Source: Candidatus Bathyarchaeota archaeon (GTDB lineage Archaea > Thermoproteota > Bathyarchaeia > Bathyarchaeales > Bathycorpusculaceae). Taken from it: a stretch of DNA of 15,727 bases. Where the stretch lies: positions 1 to 15,727 of the forward strand of contig JAGTQT010000028.1 of the NCBI GenBank assembly GCA_018396615.1, given 5' to 3'. The first letter of the stretch is position 1. The number at the start of each line of letters is the position of its first letter. A program made the translations under genes and the position numbers. This document shows positions 7,354 through 15,038 of this stretch, piece by piece. The notes below the pieces were generated by a model that worked only from the letters and a program-made list of their open reading frames with translations, ran no database searches and was not told the DNA's origin.

Positions 7354-7835
7354 ACGTCACCGAGAACAGCAACAACATCGATCACTATCCACGGGTTGTT
7401 CCAACCAGAGCGATCACTAGAAGCTTCGAGTCTTACGGGCGGTATGTAGATGTTGACAGCAACTCTTCCGTGACAGAGTTTCAGTTCAACGAGATGACCA
7501 AAACGATAAACTTTAATGTTACAGGCCAGACGGGCACTAGCGGTTTCTGTGATATCCTAGTTCCAAAAGACTTGCTTTGGGGCGTGATGATCGTGTATAA
7601 GGACAGCGTTATGCTTTACAATGGAACAGACTACACACAGACGCAGAATGCCACGCACTATCTCTTTCACATCGAGTACAGCCACAGCTCTCATAGAATA
7701 GAGATCAGAGGTACAGAGGCTATTCCAGAGTTCCAATTACCCTTCATTCTGCCGCTGTTTCTGGCAGCTACGTTACTAGCGACTGCGATCTCGATCTGTA
7801 AGGCGAGGCGCTCAGATTTTTTCCTGAACCTTTGA
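7350..7835 (+). CDS. C-terminal part of the NosD-like protein with membrane anchor
   Basis: This is not an independent gene: homology-like sequence in this frame begins at 7275 (FYVDVDNLSGPAQNITGSDG, then FWDN), upstream of the TTG at 7350 that could formally start it. It completes the last 'GxWD.....HYP' rung typical of these beta-helix proteins, then a short beta-rich domain (about 7470-7710) and a tripartite C-terminus: 'AIPEFQLPF' , a hydrophobic helix (ILPLFLAATLLATAISI) and the basic KARR. That tail resembles the archaeal PEF-type C-terminal sorting or anchoring signals and would hold the protein in the cell envelope. TTG 7350 has no ribosome binding site and overlaps the broken frame by four bases. 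Confidence 0.75.
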   Translation: MNVTENSNNIDHYPRVVPTRAITRSFESYGRYVDVDSNSSVTEFQFNEMTKTINFNVTGQTGTSGFCDILVPKDLLWGVMIVYKDSVMLYNGTDYTQTQNATHYLFHIEYSHSSHRIEIRGTEAIPEFQLPFILPLFLAATLLATAISICKARRSDFFLNL

Positions 7836-7856
7836 TCAAGTTGTTTGGAACTCACC

Positions 7857-7875
7857 ATTCTTTTTATTCATTTTA
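7857..7875 (+). terminator. T-rich terminator after the NosD-like gene
   Basis: About 22 bases past the stop codon the plus strand carries a pyrimidine-rich tract with T5 followed by TTTT (ATTCTTTTTATTCATTTT). T-tracts like this are the usual archaeal termination signal. No hairpin is needed or seen. Confidence 0.4.
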
Positions 7876-7911
7876 AACAGTGCTTTCAATGCTTGAGTTG
7901 CTTTCAGGCAT

Positions 7912-9603
7912 TTAGATTCCAATATTAACGAAGACTCCGGTAAGTATGCCTGTGACGATCGTAAGGAGAACTGCAATCAGCAGATGCCTTCGCATAACAA
8001 GCGACTCAGTTTCACGACTCTCGTCTATTGTAGCCACCGCATTGTTAATTTTGGCTGGAGTCACAGCACTCGCTATGCCACCTGCAACTGCATGGCCTCC
8101 ATAAACAGTCATAAACCCAGTGTCACTAAGCCCAACATCTTGAGCTGCAGTTTTCTGAATTTTAAGAAAAAGCACGTTCGAACTTGCCTCAGACCCGCCC
8201 ACTATTGCACCAAACAAGCCGAGAGAAGCGGCAACAAAAACATATCCCGCTCCGAAGACTGTGGCCAAAGTGGCTCCCAGAATGACATTCATATTCAGAC
8301 TGTTGTAAAGGCTTGATGGAACTAAAACGCCGTTACTAATCTCCATCGCAGAAAAAGCCATAACATATGACACAGAAAAATAGAGGCTATATGTTAAGAA
8401 GGCGCCAGGGAACCTTTTTAGCCAGAAAGTAAACGCGTTTTTTGCCTGTTTCTTCGAGGGCTTAAGCGTTATCAAAGAAATTAGTACGGTAACAAAAATC
8501 CAAGTGTAGATCTGTGAAAGAACATTCAAGTCTTCCCGCATATTTGCAAATACAGAAACCACCTCAAAACTTCCAAGAATGTTAGACAGCCAACCTCCTA
8601 CCCGTGGAATGCTGATGACTGCTGCCAAGATTGTTAAGATAATCCACGGCGAGAAGGCGCGAAAAGCCTCCTTCCTCGAAGGATAGTTGCTATCTTTGTG
8701 CAGAGAAGGCGCTGGCTTTACTCTTTGACAGATGTGAAGTGAAAGCATCGCACATAAGCCTGCAAGGATTCCGACAATTCTCAGTGGAACATACTCTACA
8801 CCACTGAAAAAGTTAAGCGCTACCATCCCTAAACATGCCAGACTCAAAGTTAAACCAGAAACAATCGCCGGGACCACTCCTCTACGCATCGATTCTTTGC
8901 CTCCGATCAGCCACAGCATCGCGAAAGCTAAACCCACCGAGACTACTGGAAGAAAAATTGAAATCTTGAAAGCAAACTCGATCGGACTGATTGTTATGCC
9001 CAAGTCTGCGCCTACCTGTGCGGGAAGAGTTATTGGAATAGAGAGCAAGGCAAAGCTTGTTGTAGCATTATAACCAAGGACGGCCACGGCGATGGCAGCT
9101 ATCGGAGAGAAACCCATCGTAACCAGCAAAGGCGGGAACAAGGCAGGTGTAACTACGCCTAGGGATGTTAGGAAAGAGCCAAAGCCTACTCCGACATATA
9201 GAGCTTGAATCTCGTTGCCGGCCAACTGTTGCTTGATGACTTTTGATACAGTTGCCAGTGCGCCTGTATCCCGCATTAGAAAAATCATGAGCATAGTTGC
9301 AGCCACGGAAACAGAGATTCCGAAGCTTTTTATAAACCCGAGCACCGCGGCTCCTAAAGCTACCTCTAGAGGAGTCCCAAACTGTAAAGCCGCCAGCGCT
9401 ATGACAAGTATTAAACCGGCAAACGCCATAACAAGGCCGCTTTGTCTAAGTAAAGCTACTCCGAAAAGCACCACCAACAAAGGATATAGCGCTAGCAGAA
9501 ACCTCCATGGCGTCGTCTGACCATATATGGCCATTGCGAGGGCGACAACACCAAGAGAACATAGCAAACATAGCCACAAAGCGGAGACAAGCCTTCCTTT
9601 CAT
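7912..9603 (-). CDS. L-lactate permease (LctP) family transporter
   Basis: 563 residues, almost entirely hydrophobic with about 12-14 transmembrane helices, close to the usual length of the LctP family (TC 2.A.14), which imports lactate or glycolate by proton symport. Recognisable blocks are 'FGTPLEVALGAAVLGFIKSF' (75-94), 'GVGFGSFLTSLGVVTPALFP' followed by PLLVTMGFSP (137-166), 'GYNATTSFALLSIPI' (177-191) and, near the end, 'GLFGAIVGGSEASSNVLFLK' (462-481) with the QDVGLS segment after it. A glycine/serine pore-like signature and the SEASSN segment favour LctP over other anion transporters, though the archaeal substrate is not certain. The ATG at 9603 has a TATA element at 9640-9650. No lactate dehydrogenase or regulator is adjacent; upstream on the same strand lie a phosphoesterase and a PhoU-like gene. 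Confidence 0.85.
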   Translation of the reverse strand: MKGRLVSALWLCLLCSLGVVALAMAIYGQTTPWRFLLALYPLLVVLFGVALLRQSGLVMAFAGLILVIALAALQFGTPLEVALGAAVLGFIKSFGISVSVAATMLMIFLMRDTGALATVSKVIKQQLAGNEIQALYVGVGFGSFLTSLGVVTPALFPPLLVTMGFSPIAAIAVAVLGYNATTSFALLSIPITLPAQVGADLGITISPIEFAFKISIFLPVVSVGLAFAMLWLIGGKESMRRGVVPAIVSGLTLSLACLGMVALNFFSGVEYVPLRIVGILAGLCAMLSLHICQRVKPAPSLHKDSNYPSRKEAFRAFSPWIILTILAAVISIPRVGGWLSNILGSFEVVSVFANMREDLNVLSQIYTWIFVTVLISLITLKPSKKQAKNAFTFWLKRFPGAFLTYSLYFSVSYVMAFSAMEISNGVLVPSSLYNSLNMNVILGATLATVFGAGYVFVAASLGLFGAIVGGSEASSNVLFLKIQKTAAQDVGLSDTGFMTVYGGHAVAGGIASAVTPAKINNAVATIDESRETESLVMRRHLLIAVLLTIVTGILTGVFVNIGI

Positions 9604-9639
9604 TGTACGCCACGAAGACTATTTGATGCAGGCGTTTCG

Positions 9640-9650
9640 CTAATAAATCT
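9640..9650 (-). promoter_or_regulatory. TATA box of the LctP-like permease gene
   Basis: On the minus strand AGATTTATTAG lies about 40 bases before the ATG at 9603, predicting a leader of roughly 10-15 bases. This makes the permease an independent transcription unit from the phosphoesterase upstream. Confidence 0.45.
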
Positions 9651-9847
9651 TAGATCTCTTTCTTGAAATCAAAATGTGCAGAAAATAGAAAAAACAGTAG
9701 AATGCTCACACAAGATCAGTTTGGCCCTAACGCTGCCCCTACTTGCATTCACGTCGCATAGTAAGTGCAGTTTTCTCTAAAAGAGTGGTCGCATATCTGG
9801 CTCAAAGTATTCTTGTGATTTTATTAGGTCATCGAATACCTATAGTT

Positions 9848-10624
9848 TTACCGTGCCAGCGAGTCGCTATACATGGAGATGTCCGACGCTTGAAGCACCT
9901 CTCTACGCTTTACAATTTCGCCGAAATCCACGGTTTCCCCACCGACAATTTTGAGTCTAGCTTCAACCTTTTTTCCCTCGATTTTTATTACGTTGTATGA
10001 ATTGCAGAAGAAACCTCGCAGTTTTTCGCATGAGACGCTTCCCGCATGAACCACTTCTATGCCTTCGAATCTCCATCTCCAAGGTCTATGCCTGTGTCCA
10101 CAGAGAACAAGATCCGCCTTTGATTTCACAAGGCTTCTGAGAACGTCTCCCGCATCTATAACCGTGATTTGGTCTGCACCTGTGTCTGGAACAGGGACCA
10201 CATGGTGATGTATAGCCACGACTTTGACTCTGTCCTTATATTGCTGGAGTGTACGTTCAAGCCAGAGGTTCTGCCTGTTTCCAACTTCACCGTCATCTCG
10301 ATCCGGTCTTGCCGAGCTTAGAACGATTATGGCAGCGTCCTCAGTCTCAGTTACTTGCGTAAAGGGAAAATACTCTTTGAATAGCAAGTAGCCCGTTGAT
10401 CGGTAGTCGTGGTTTCCGCTAACGTAGATTTTCTTTTCTGACCGGATTTTCTTAAGCTCTCTAGCTGCCTGTCTAAATTCGGAAACCAATCCGTTTTCGG
10501 TGAGATCGCCTGTAATAAGAACGATGTCCGGAGATAGCTGGTTAATCTCTTTCGTGGCTGCTGCCAGCTTTTCCTTTGAAAACATCGGACCACAGTGAAC
10601 ATCAGAGATCTGGGCGATAATCAT
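9848..10624 (-). CDS. Metallophosphoesterase (calcineurin-like, Icc/class III PDE type)
   Basis: 258 residues with the full two-metal calcineurin-like set: D8-x-H10 (QISDVH), GD40 (ITGDLTENG, 38-45), GN71HD (SGNHDYR), histidines 139-141 (AIHHHV) and GH177RH (CGHRHR). The spacing fits the small Icc/CpdA-like class that hydrolyses phosphodiesters such as cyclic nucleotides, but many members act on other phosphate esters, so the substrate is open. The C-terminal 70 residues (VVHAGSVSCEKLRGFFCNSY onward) form the usual beta-strand cap that closes these domains. No signal peptide is present; it is cytosolic. It begins 17 bases after the stop of the PhoU-like gene on the same strand, so the two are very likely co-transcribed. 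Confidence 0.9.
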   Translation of the reverse strand: MIIAQISDVHCGPMFSKEKLAAATKEINQLSPDIVLITGDLTENGLVSEFRQAARELKKIRSEKKIYVSGNHDYRSTGYLLFKEYFPFTQVTETEDAAIIVLSSARPDRDDGEVGNRQNLWLERTLQQYKDRVKVVAIHHHVVPVPDTGADQITVIDAGDVLRSLVKSKADLVLCGHRHRPWRWRFEGIEVVHAGSVSCEKLRGFFCNSYNVIKIEGKKVEARLKIVGGETVDFGEIVKRREVLQASDISMYSDSLAR

Positions 10625-10641
10625 TGAACCACGTTTCAGCG

Positions 10642-11310
10642 TTATTCTCGGCTTGCCAGTATTACAATGTAGTCCGCTGTGTCAGCGCACATGTCTGCTG
10701 CCTGTTCTATGAACTCGATAAGATCGTCGTAGATCACCATGGCACCACAGTTTATTTTTTCTCCATGCTTAATGAATGATGCTTTAGTCTCGAGATAGGC
10801 TATGTCGAGTTTGTGCTCGATCTCGTCGACTTTTCTCGCGCTTTGAGCAGCCTCCGAAGGGTTCGTTGCAAGCTTCTCTATGCTGTTTCGCAGCGCCTGA
10901 GCGCATTCTACAAGGGTTCCCGTCATAAACACTACACTTTCACTTAGCTCCGTCGGAAGCCGCGTATCAGACAGCATCTCCATACACCTTGCGGCATCTT
11001 TAACATGGTCCGCTAACGTGTCAAGCCTCTTTACCAAGTGAAGTAGGTCCTCGCGGTATTCGGCAAACAACGCAGCTCCTTTTGTAAGTTCTTTGAAAAC
11101 TTCCATCCGCAACCTGTCTACTTCTTCTTCAGCCTTAAATAGATTCTCGATCTGCTGTTTGGCTTCTTTCTTTTTTCCTTCAAGCACACTTTTAGTTGCT
11201 TGGTGAAGCAGGGTCACGGTGTCCAAGGCTTTTGATATTTGCTCTTGTGCTAGGTCTAGGGCTTTTGTTCTTCGCCGTCTTTCGAACCATGCGTAGCTTC
11301 TTTTTTCCAT
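10642..11310 (-). CDS. DUF47/PhoU-like protein (TIGR00153 type)
   Basis: 222 residues from the ATG at 11310, which has GGAG seven bases upstream (11318-11321 on the plus strand as CTCC) and a TATA element 35-42 bases upstream. A longer frame opening at 11361 exists, but its first 17 codons would include that promoter, so it is rejected. The protein is all alpha-helical: a basic N-terminus (EKRSYAWFERRRRTKALDLA), a long charged coiled-coil-like helix with 'AEEEVDRLRMEVFKELTKG' and 'LHLVKRLDTLADHVKDAAR', then 'KVDEIEHKLDIAYLETKASF' and 'IYDDLIEFIEQAADMCADTA'. The ExxxD-type acidic positions of the PhoU fold (EEEVD, DEIEHKLD) are visible. DUF47 proteins usually accompany phosphate (Pit) transporters and are thought to modulate them; here no Pit gene is visible. 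Confidence 0.9.
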   Translation of the reverse strand: MEKRSYAWFERRRRTKALDLAQEQISKALDTVTLLHQATKSVLEGKKKEAKQQIENLFKAEEEVDRLRMEVFKELTKGAALFAEYREDLLHLVKRLDTLADHVKDAARCMEMLSDTRLPTELSESVVFMTGTLVECAQALRNSIEKLATNPSEAAQSARKVDEIEHKLDIAYLETKASFIKHGEKINCGAMVIYDDLIEFIEQAADMCADTADYIVILASRE

Positions 11311-11342
11311 TTTTGGTCTCCGTTCCAATTGTTTTTCGCGAT

Positions 11343-11352
11343 TGCTTATAAC
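11343..11352 (-). promoter_or_regulatory. TATA box of the PhoU-like/phosphoesterase unit
   Basis: On the minus strand GTTATAAGCA lies about 25 bases before a start site near 11322 and about 35-42 bases before the ATG at 11310. It supports the shorter start of the PhoU-like protein. Confidence 0.5.
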
Positions 11353-11426
11353 CCTTCTCAATTGCTAACCGCCAAGCCATGTATCACAGCGTCGTTTACA
11401 GTTCTATGAATACACGAAGACTCAGT

Positions 11427-11452
11427 ACCCCAGCTTTTTCCGCGTCTGGGGT
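11427..11452. repeat. Perfect 7-bp inverted repeat in the divergent promoter region
   Basis: ACCCCAG (11427-11433) and CTGGGGT (11446-11452) are exact inverted copies around a 12-base loop CTTTTTCCGCGT. They sit between the PhoU-like promoter (-) and the ABC permease (+), where no convincing gene lies. It could be an operator or a hairpin in a long permease leader. A smaller dyad AGAAA-TG-TTTCT follows at 11505-11516. Confidence 0.4.
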
Positions 11453-11597
11453 CTTAGTAGGCATGGAGCAAAGAACTCGAAAGAGCATTACGGTATCCTT
11501 TCAAAGAAATGTTTCTAAAGAGAAGACTTATCAGCTAAGAAAAAGGAAAGTGGAAAGACTACCGTAAACACTGCTGAGCGAAACAGGCGAAGAACCC

Positions 11598-13268
11598 TTG
11601 CCAAAACAAGGAGCTATTGGCGCATTAGGTAATCTTTCATCTAAAAGATCAGCCAAGTACGGTATGTACTTGACCGCCGTGATCGTGCTCTTCGCCCTGA
11701 TTATTTTGCCCCCTATACTTGGTATAGCGCTCAAGTGGGGGTCAATAGCTTATGTTTTGGGCCGTCGTGACCTTTTGTCTCGTTCGCTAATTGCTGTGCA
11801 AAACTCGTTTACGATAGCTCTTCTCGTCTCGGCGCTTGGCGTTATTGCTGGAATACCTTTGGCATGGGTTATAGCTAGAAGCAAGTCAAAGTGGATTAAA
11901 ATCGTGGACACCTTGGCAGACATCCCTTTTATCGTGCCCACCTCAGTGCTCGGCTACTCTTTGTTGCTGTTTTGGAGTCTTCCAGAGGGATTGTCTTCTC
12001 TTTTTGAATCATCAATCGTTTCTCCAGGCTGGCTTCTTATTATGCTTCTTCACTTCACGTTTTCGTATCCGGTTATTGTCAGAGTTGTTGTTGGGGCGCT
12101 TTTAGACTATAAACGAGAGTACGAGAATGCAGCTAGGACTTTGGGTGCTCCCCCATTTGTAGCTGCGAGAACCGTCACCTTCTCAGTTATCAAGCCGTCA
12201 CTAATAGCCGCGTTCATCCTTGCGTTTGCTCGATCGATTTCTGAAACAGGAGCAACGTTTATTGTCGCAGGAGCTTTTGAGAATGGACCAGTGTTTATAC
12301 AGCATATGAAGGAAAGCCTAAGCCAAGGGGCAATCACGCAAGCCGAGTATGATGGCGCTACCGTATTTACCAGTTTCATGCTGATTATTGTGGCTTTGCT
12401 GATATTCTTAGTAATTAGGATTGTTGGTCCAAAACTGAAGCTCCCTGTAAAAAAGATCTACCCTGCAGTCGAAGGGAAACTAAGCTATACAAAGGCATGT
12501 CTCTCAAGAAACATAGTTACCCTCTTAGTCTTCTTTTTGATTGTGCTTGTTCCATCCCTATTCGTAGCACGTACAGCCTTTAGCGCTATTTTAACAGACA
12601 CTTTTGCCGAGTCCGTTTCAGGCAGTGGCATATGGGGCGAATATTGGCAGAGTCTCGCGCTCTCATATATTCTTGCGGGCGTAGTTACTTTGCTTAATGT
12701 TTTGATAGGGTTACCGATGGCTATTCTTATTGCGCGGAAAAGATTGGGCTCCCTCTTTTCCGCCGTGCTGGATCTGTTGGTTAATGTTCCGCTTGTTGTT
12801 CCTTCTATAGCGTTGGGTGTGTCGCTTCGTGGTTTTTGGAAAGAAACCGTCGCATTTGCTCCCGAGATGTTGCTGCTGATTTTTGCGCACTTAGCAATAA
12901 CATACCCGTATTTTGTCAAGTCGATGTCTGCTGCCGTGGAGAGAATCAGCATAGACATGGAAGATGCCTCCAGAACACTTGGGGCAAAGCCGCTAATTGT
13001 TTTCAAAACGATTGTTCTGCCATTAACCAAATACTCAATACTTTCCGGCGCAATTATGGTTTTCACACGAAGCGTAAGCGAGACAGGAGCAACTATTGCA
13101 GTGGTTTCTACTCTTAAAACAGCACCTGTGGTTCTTGTAGACTGGGTGACGCATCCTTCCCAGTTTACTGCATCACAAAGAGGTCTAGGCAGCGGTTTTC
13201 TGATGTTTTTTTCTTTCCTGATACTTTTAGCATTAAGACTGGCAATCAGAGAAAAAGGAAGATATTAG
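11598..13268 (+). CDS. ABC importer, fused double permease subunit (ThiP/FbpB type)
   Basis: 556 residues from TTG 11598 (a later in-frame ATG at 11664 is possible). About 12 transmembrane segments form two homologous halves, each with the cytoplasmic EAA loop that docks the ATPase: 'EYENAARTLGAPPFVAARTV' with G183, and 'DMEDASRTLGAKPLIVFKTI' with G462. Each is followed by 'R-S-[IV]-SETGAT'. Fusing both membrane domains in one chain is typical of ThiP (thiamine), FbpB/AfuB (ferric iron) and some archaeal oxyanion importers. The partner ATPase follows 71 bases after the stop, but no substrate-binding protein lies within the window, so the ligand is not fixed. The nearby moaE gene points weakly to molybdate or tungstate. 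Confidence 0.88.
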   Translation: MPKQGAIGALGNLSSKRSAKYGMYLTAVIVLFALIILPPILGIALKWGSIAYVLGRRDLLSRSLIAVQNSFTIALLVSALGVIAGIPLAWVIARSKSKWIKIVDTLADIPFIVPTSVLGYSLLLFWSLPEGLSSLFESSIVSPGWLLIMLLHFTFSYPVIVRVVVGALLDYKREYENAARTLGAPPFVAARTVTFSVIKPSLIAAFILAFARSISETGATFIVAGAFENGPVFIQHMKESLSQGAITQAEYDGATVFTSFMLIIVALLIFLVIRIVGPKLKLPVKKIYPAVEGKLSYTKACLSRNIVTLLVFFLIVLVPSLFVARTAFSAILTDTFAESVSGSGIWGEYWQSLALSYILAGVVTLLNVLIGLPMAILIARKRLGSLFSAVLDLLVNVPLVVPSIALGVSLRGFWKETVAFAPEMLLLIFAHLAITYPYFVKSMSAAVERISIDMEDASRTLGAKPLIVFKTIVLPLTKYSILSGAIMVFTRSVSETGATIAVVSTLKTAPVVLVDWVTHPSQFTASQRGLGSGFLMFFSFLILLALRLAIREKGRY

Positions 13269-13339
13269 TATGCTATCACACAGCATCAACTTAACCAGCT
13301 TAAAGCGTGTTTGCAGCCAAAACCTCGGAGGACCTGCTT

Positions 13340-14443
13340 ATGCCTGATGTACGCGTAGTCAACGTTTCGAAAAGGTTCGGAAAAGTCGTCGCTCTGGATA
13401 ACGTAAGCCTCCACATTAAAGAGCATGAATACTTTTCGTTGCTAGGTCCCAGCGGCTGCGGCAAGACCACGCTACTAAGGCTTATCGCTGGTCTCATTCG
13501 TCCTGACCAAGGTGAGATCTACATTGGGAATAGGCTTGTCAACGATGTTCCCCCAGAAGAAAGGGATATAGGCTTTGTGTTCCAAACATTTGCTCTCTTT
13601 CCACATATGAACGCTTGGAACAACGTAACCTACGGACCTAGAGTGAAAGGATTCGACATGGTCAAAGCGGAAACTATTGGGCACGAGGTTCTAGAGATGG
13701 TTAAGCTGCATGAACGCTTGGACGCGTTTCCAAATGAGCTGAGCGGAGGAATGATGCAGCGAATAGCTGTCGCACGGGCGCTGGCGGCAGGAGCCAAACT
13801 GCTTCTTTTAGACGAACCCCTTGGGCAACTGGATGCTAAAGTGAGAGCTGACCTTAGATATGAGATACGGCGGATGGCGAAGGACTTGGAGTTGACAGCG
13901 ATACATGTTACTCACGATCAGTCTGAAGCCATGGCTATTTCTGACAGAATCGCTGTCATGCGAAAGGGGAAGATAATTCAGGTTGGAACTCCCAACGAAT
14001 TATACATGGAGCCTGCAAGCATTTTTGTTGCGCACTTCATCGGTGAATCCAATTTTCTTGAAGGCTACGCTCTAAACTCGGACAATGAAGGAATGCTGGT
14101 GGAACTGCGCAAAAACGTAAAAGTTCACGCAAAAAGAAACAACATCAACAGCGGGCAAAAAGTCGTTTTAGCCGTGAGACCTGAAATTTTTTCTGTCGAA
14201 AAAGAGAAAAAAGAAGAAGAAAACGTGATACCCGGCGTTGTTGAGCGTACAACCTTTGAAGGGACAACAATAAGATACGAGGTCAAGCTGATAAATCAGG
14301 ATTTAGTCGTGATTGTGAAGCCATCCATGACTGAGAAATGGCTTAAGGTTGGAGAACAAGTATTCGTTAGTTTCCCCCCCGAAAAAGCCCATGTCTTCCT
14401 GTATCCAGAACGTGGGTTGAAAGACGAAATCTCCGTGGAATAA
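13340..14443 (+). CDS. ABC importer ATP-binding subunit (PotA/FbpC type)
   Basis: 367 residues from ATG 13340, chosen because GGAGG (13327-13331) lies eight bases upstream; a GTG at 13307 opens the same frame but has no such site. Motifs: Walker A GPSGCGKT (36-43), Q-loop Q82 in VFQTFALFPHM, signature LSGGMMQ (134-140, in place of the commoner LSGGQxQ), Walker B LLLLDEP (154-160), D-loop LGQLDA, and switch H192 (VTHDQ). Residues about 235-360 form the C-terminal regulatory region with TOBE-like strands (VVLAVRPEIF, and GVVERTTFEGTTIRYEVKL), as in the MalK/PotA/FbpC group of importer ATPases. It powers the fused permease encoded just upstream and is probably co-transcribed with it. Its stop is only 11 bases from the end of the convergent moaE gene. 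Confidence 0.93.
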   Translation: MPDVRVVNVSKRFGKVVALDNVSLHIKEHEYFSLLGPSGCGKTTLLRLIAGLIRPDQGEIYIGNRLVNDVPPEERDIGFVFQTFALFPHMNAWNNVTYGPRVKGFDMVKAETIGHEVLEMVKLHERLDAFPNELSGGMMQRIAVARALAAGAKLLLLDEPLGQLDAKVRADLRYEIRRMAKDLELTAIHVTHDQSEAMAISDRIAVMRKGKIIQVGTPNELYMEPASIFVAHFIGESNFLEGYALNSDNEGMLVELRKNVKVHAKRNNINSGQKVVLAVRPEIFSVEKEKKEEENVIPGVVERTTFEGTTIRYEVKLINQDLVVIVKPSMTEKWLKVGEQVFVSFPPEKAHVFLYPERGLKDEISVE

Positions 14444-14454
14444 GGCGAATTTAG

Positions 14455-14913
14455 CTAGCCTCCTTTCTCTTCGGCAACCCAGTGCCCTTTTATTTCGCCT
14501 TTTCGTGTTAAAACATGTTCTTTTTTGAAAATAGGTGCTTCGACTTTATACCTTTCTACTGCTTCCTCTAGCACTGCGAAAACCTGTTTTCGATGAGAAC
14601 CCGCCACTATGACATAGACCACATCTTCACCTACTGCAAAATCGCCAAGTAAATGGTGTATCTGCACATCAACTATGCCAGGCTTTTTCATCAAATCTCT
14701 GCAGATCTTTTTTAGCGTCTCGTTTGCTTTTTCTTCGTAGGCTTCAAGTGTCAATTTTTGAACTTTTTTCTTACCCGTTGCCTCTCCTCTGACTACTCCG
14801 GTAAATGTGGCGACTGCCCCGGCTTTGCTGAAATTTTTTCTTTTTCGAGAGTTTTCAATTGCATCTAGGAGAGTTATTTTTCCTTTTTCATGAACACCGC
14901 TTTGGGTTGTCAA
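14455..14913 (-). CDS. moaE: Molybdopterin synthase catalytic subunit MoaE
   Basis: 152 residues, the normal length. MoaE is the large subunit of molybdopterin synthase, which with thiocarboxylated MoaD adds two sulfurs to precursor Z (cPMP) in the synthesis of molybdenum or tungsten cofactor. Family blocks seen: 'ATFTGVVRG' (35-43), 'LTLEAYEEKA' (54-63), 'IHHLLGDFAVGEDVVYVIVA' (85-104), GSHR (105-108), and the active-site stretch 'ERYKVEAPIFKKE' (120-132) with lysines K123 and K130/K131 corresponding to the catalytic pair, then 'GHW' (143-145). The start is TTG at 14913: GGAG lies seven bases upstream and a TATA box at 14945-14956. No moaD, moaA or moeA is in view. It is convergent with the ABC ATPase. 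Confidence 0.95.
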   Translation of the reverse strand: MTTQSGVHEKGKITLLDAIENSRKRKNFSKAGAVATFTGVVRGEATGKKKVQKLTLEAYEEKANETLKKICRDLMKKPGIVDVQIHHLLGDFAVGEDVVYVIVAGSHRKQVFAVLEEAVERYKVEAPIFKKEHVLTRKGEIKGHWVAEEKGG

Positions 14914-14944
14914 GTTTTCTCTCCAAGGTGTGTCTTCGTAGCGT

Positions 14945-14956
14945 TCTATAAATAGT
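14945..14956 (-). promoter_or_regulatory. TATA box of moaE
   Basis: On the minus strand ACTATTTATAGA gives a good archaeal TATA box. It predicts a start near 14922 and a leader of about 10 bases that contains the GGAG ribosome binding site. Confidence 0.6.
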
Positions 14957-15038
14957 GTGTGTATATGTTTGCTTTGGCAATAAGGCAGAAATTTCTTCTA
15001 TATCATTTATGGGTAAATTTTATTAATTACTAATGGTG

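Noticed and set aside
9753..9795. Direct repeat GTCGCATA (9753-9760 and 9788-9795) around a CTCT/AGAG palindrome
   Set aside because: Only eight bases long and located downstream of a stop codon rather than near a promoter; compatible with chance, and no attachment-site context.
11311..11361. N-terminal extension of the PhoU-like protein by 17 codons
   Set aside because: The extension contains the likely TATA box (11343-11352) and the GGAG site for the ATG at 11310, and its sequence does not look like the start of the family.
11379..11567. 62-codon open frame before the ABC permease
   Set aside because: No ribosome binding site, no recognisable motif and an odd composition; the inverted repeat at 11427-11452 runs through it. 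It also does not resemble a substrate-binding protein remnant.
12485..13066. 193-codon minus-strand open frame inside the permease gene
   Set aside because: It lies wholly antisense to the second permease half, which has clear EAA-loop motifs. The antisense translation shows no domain.
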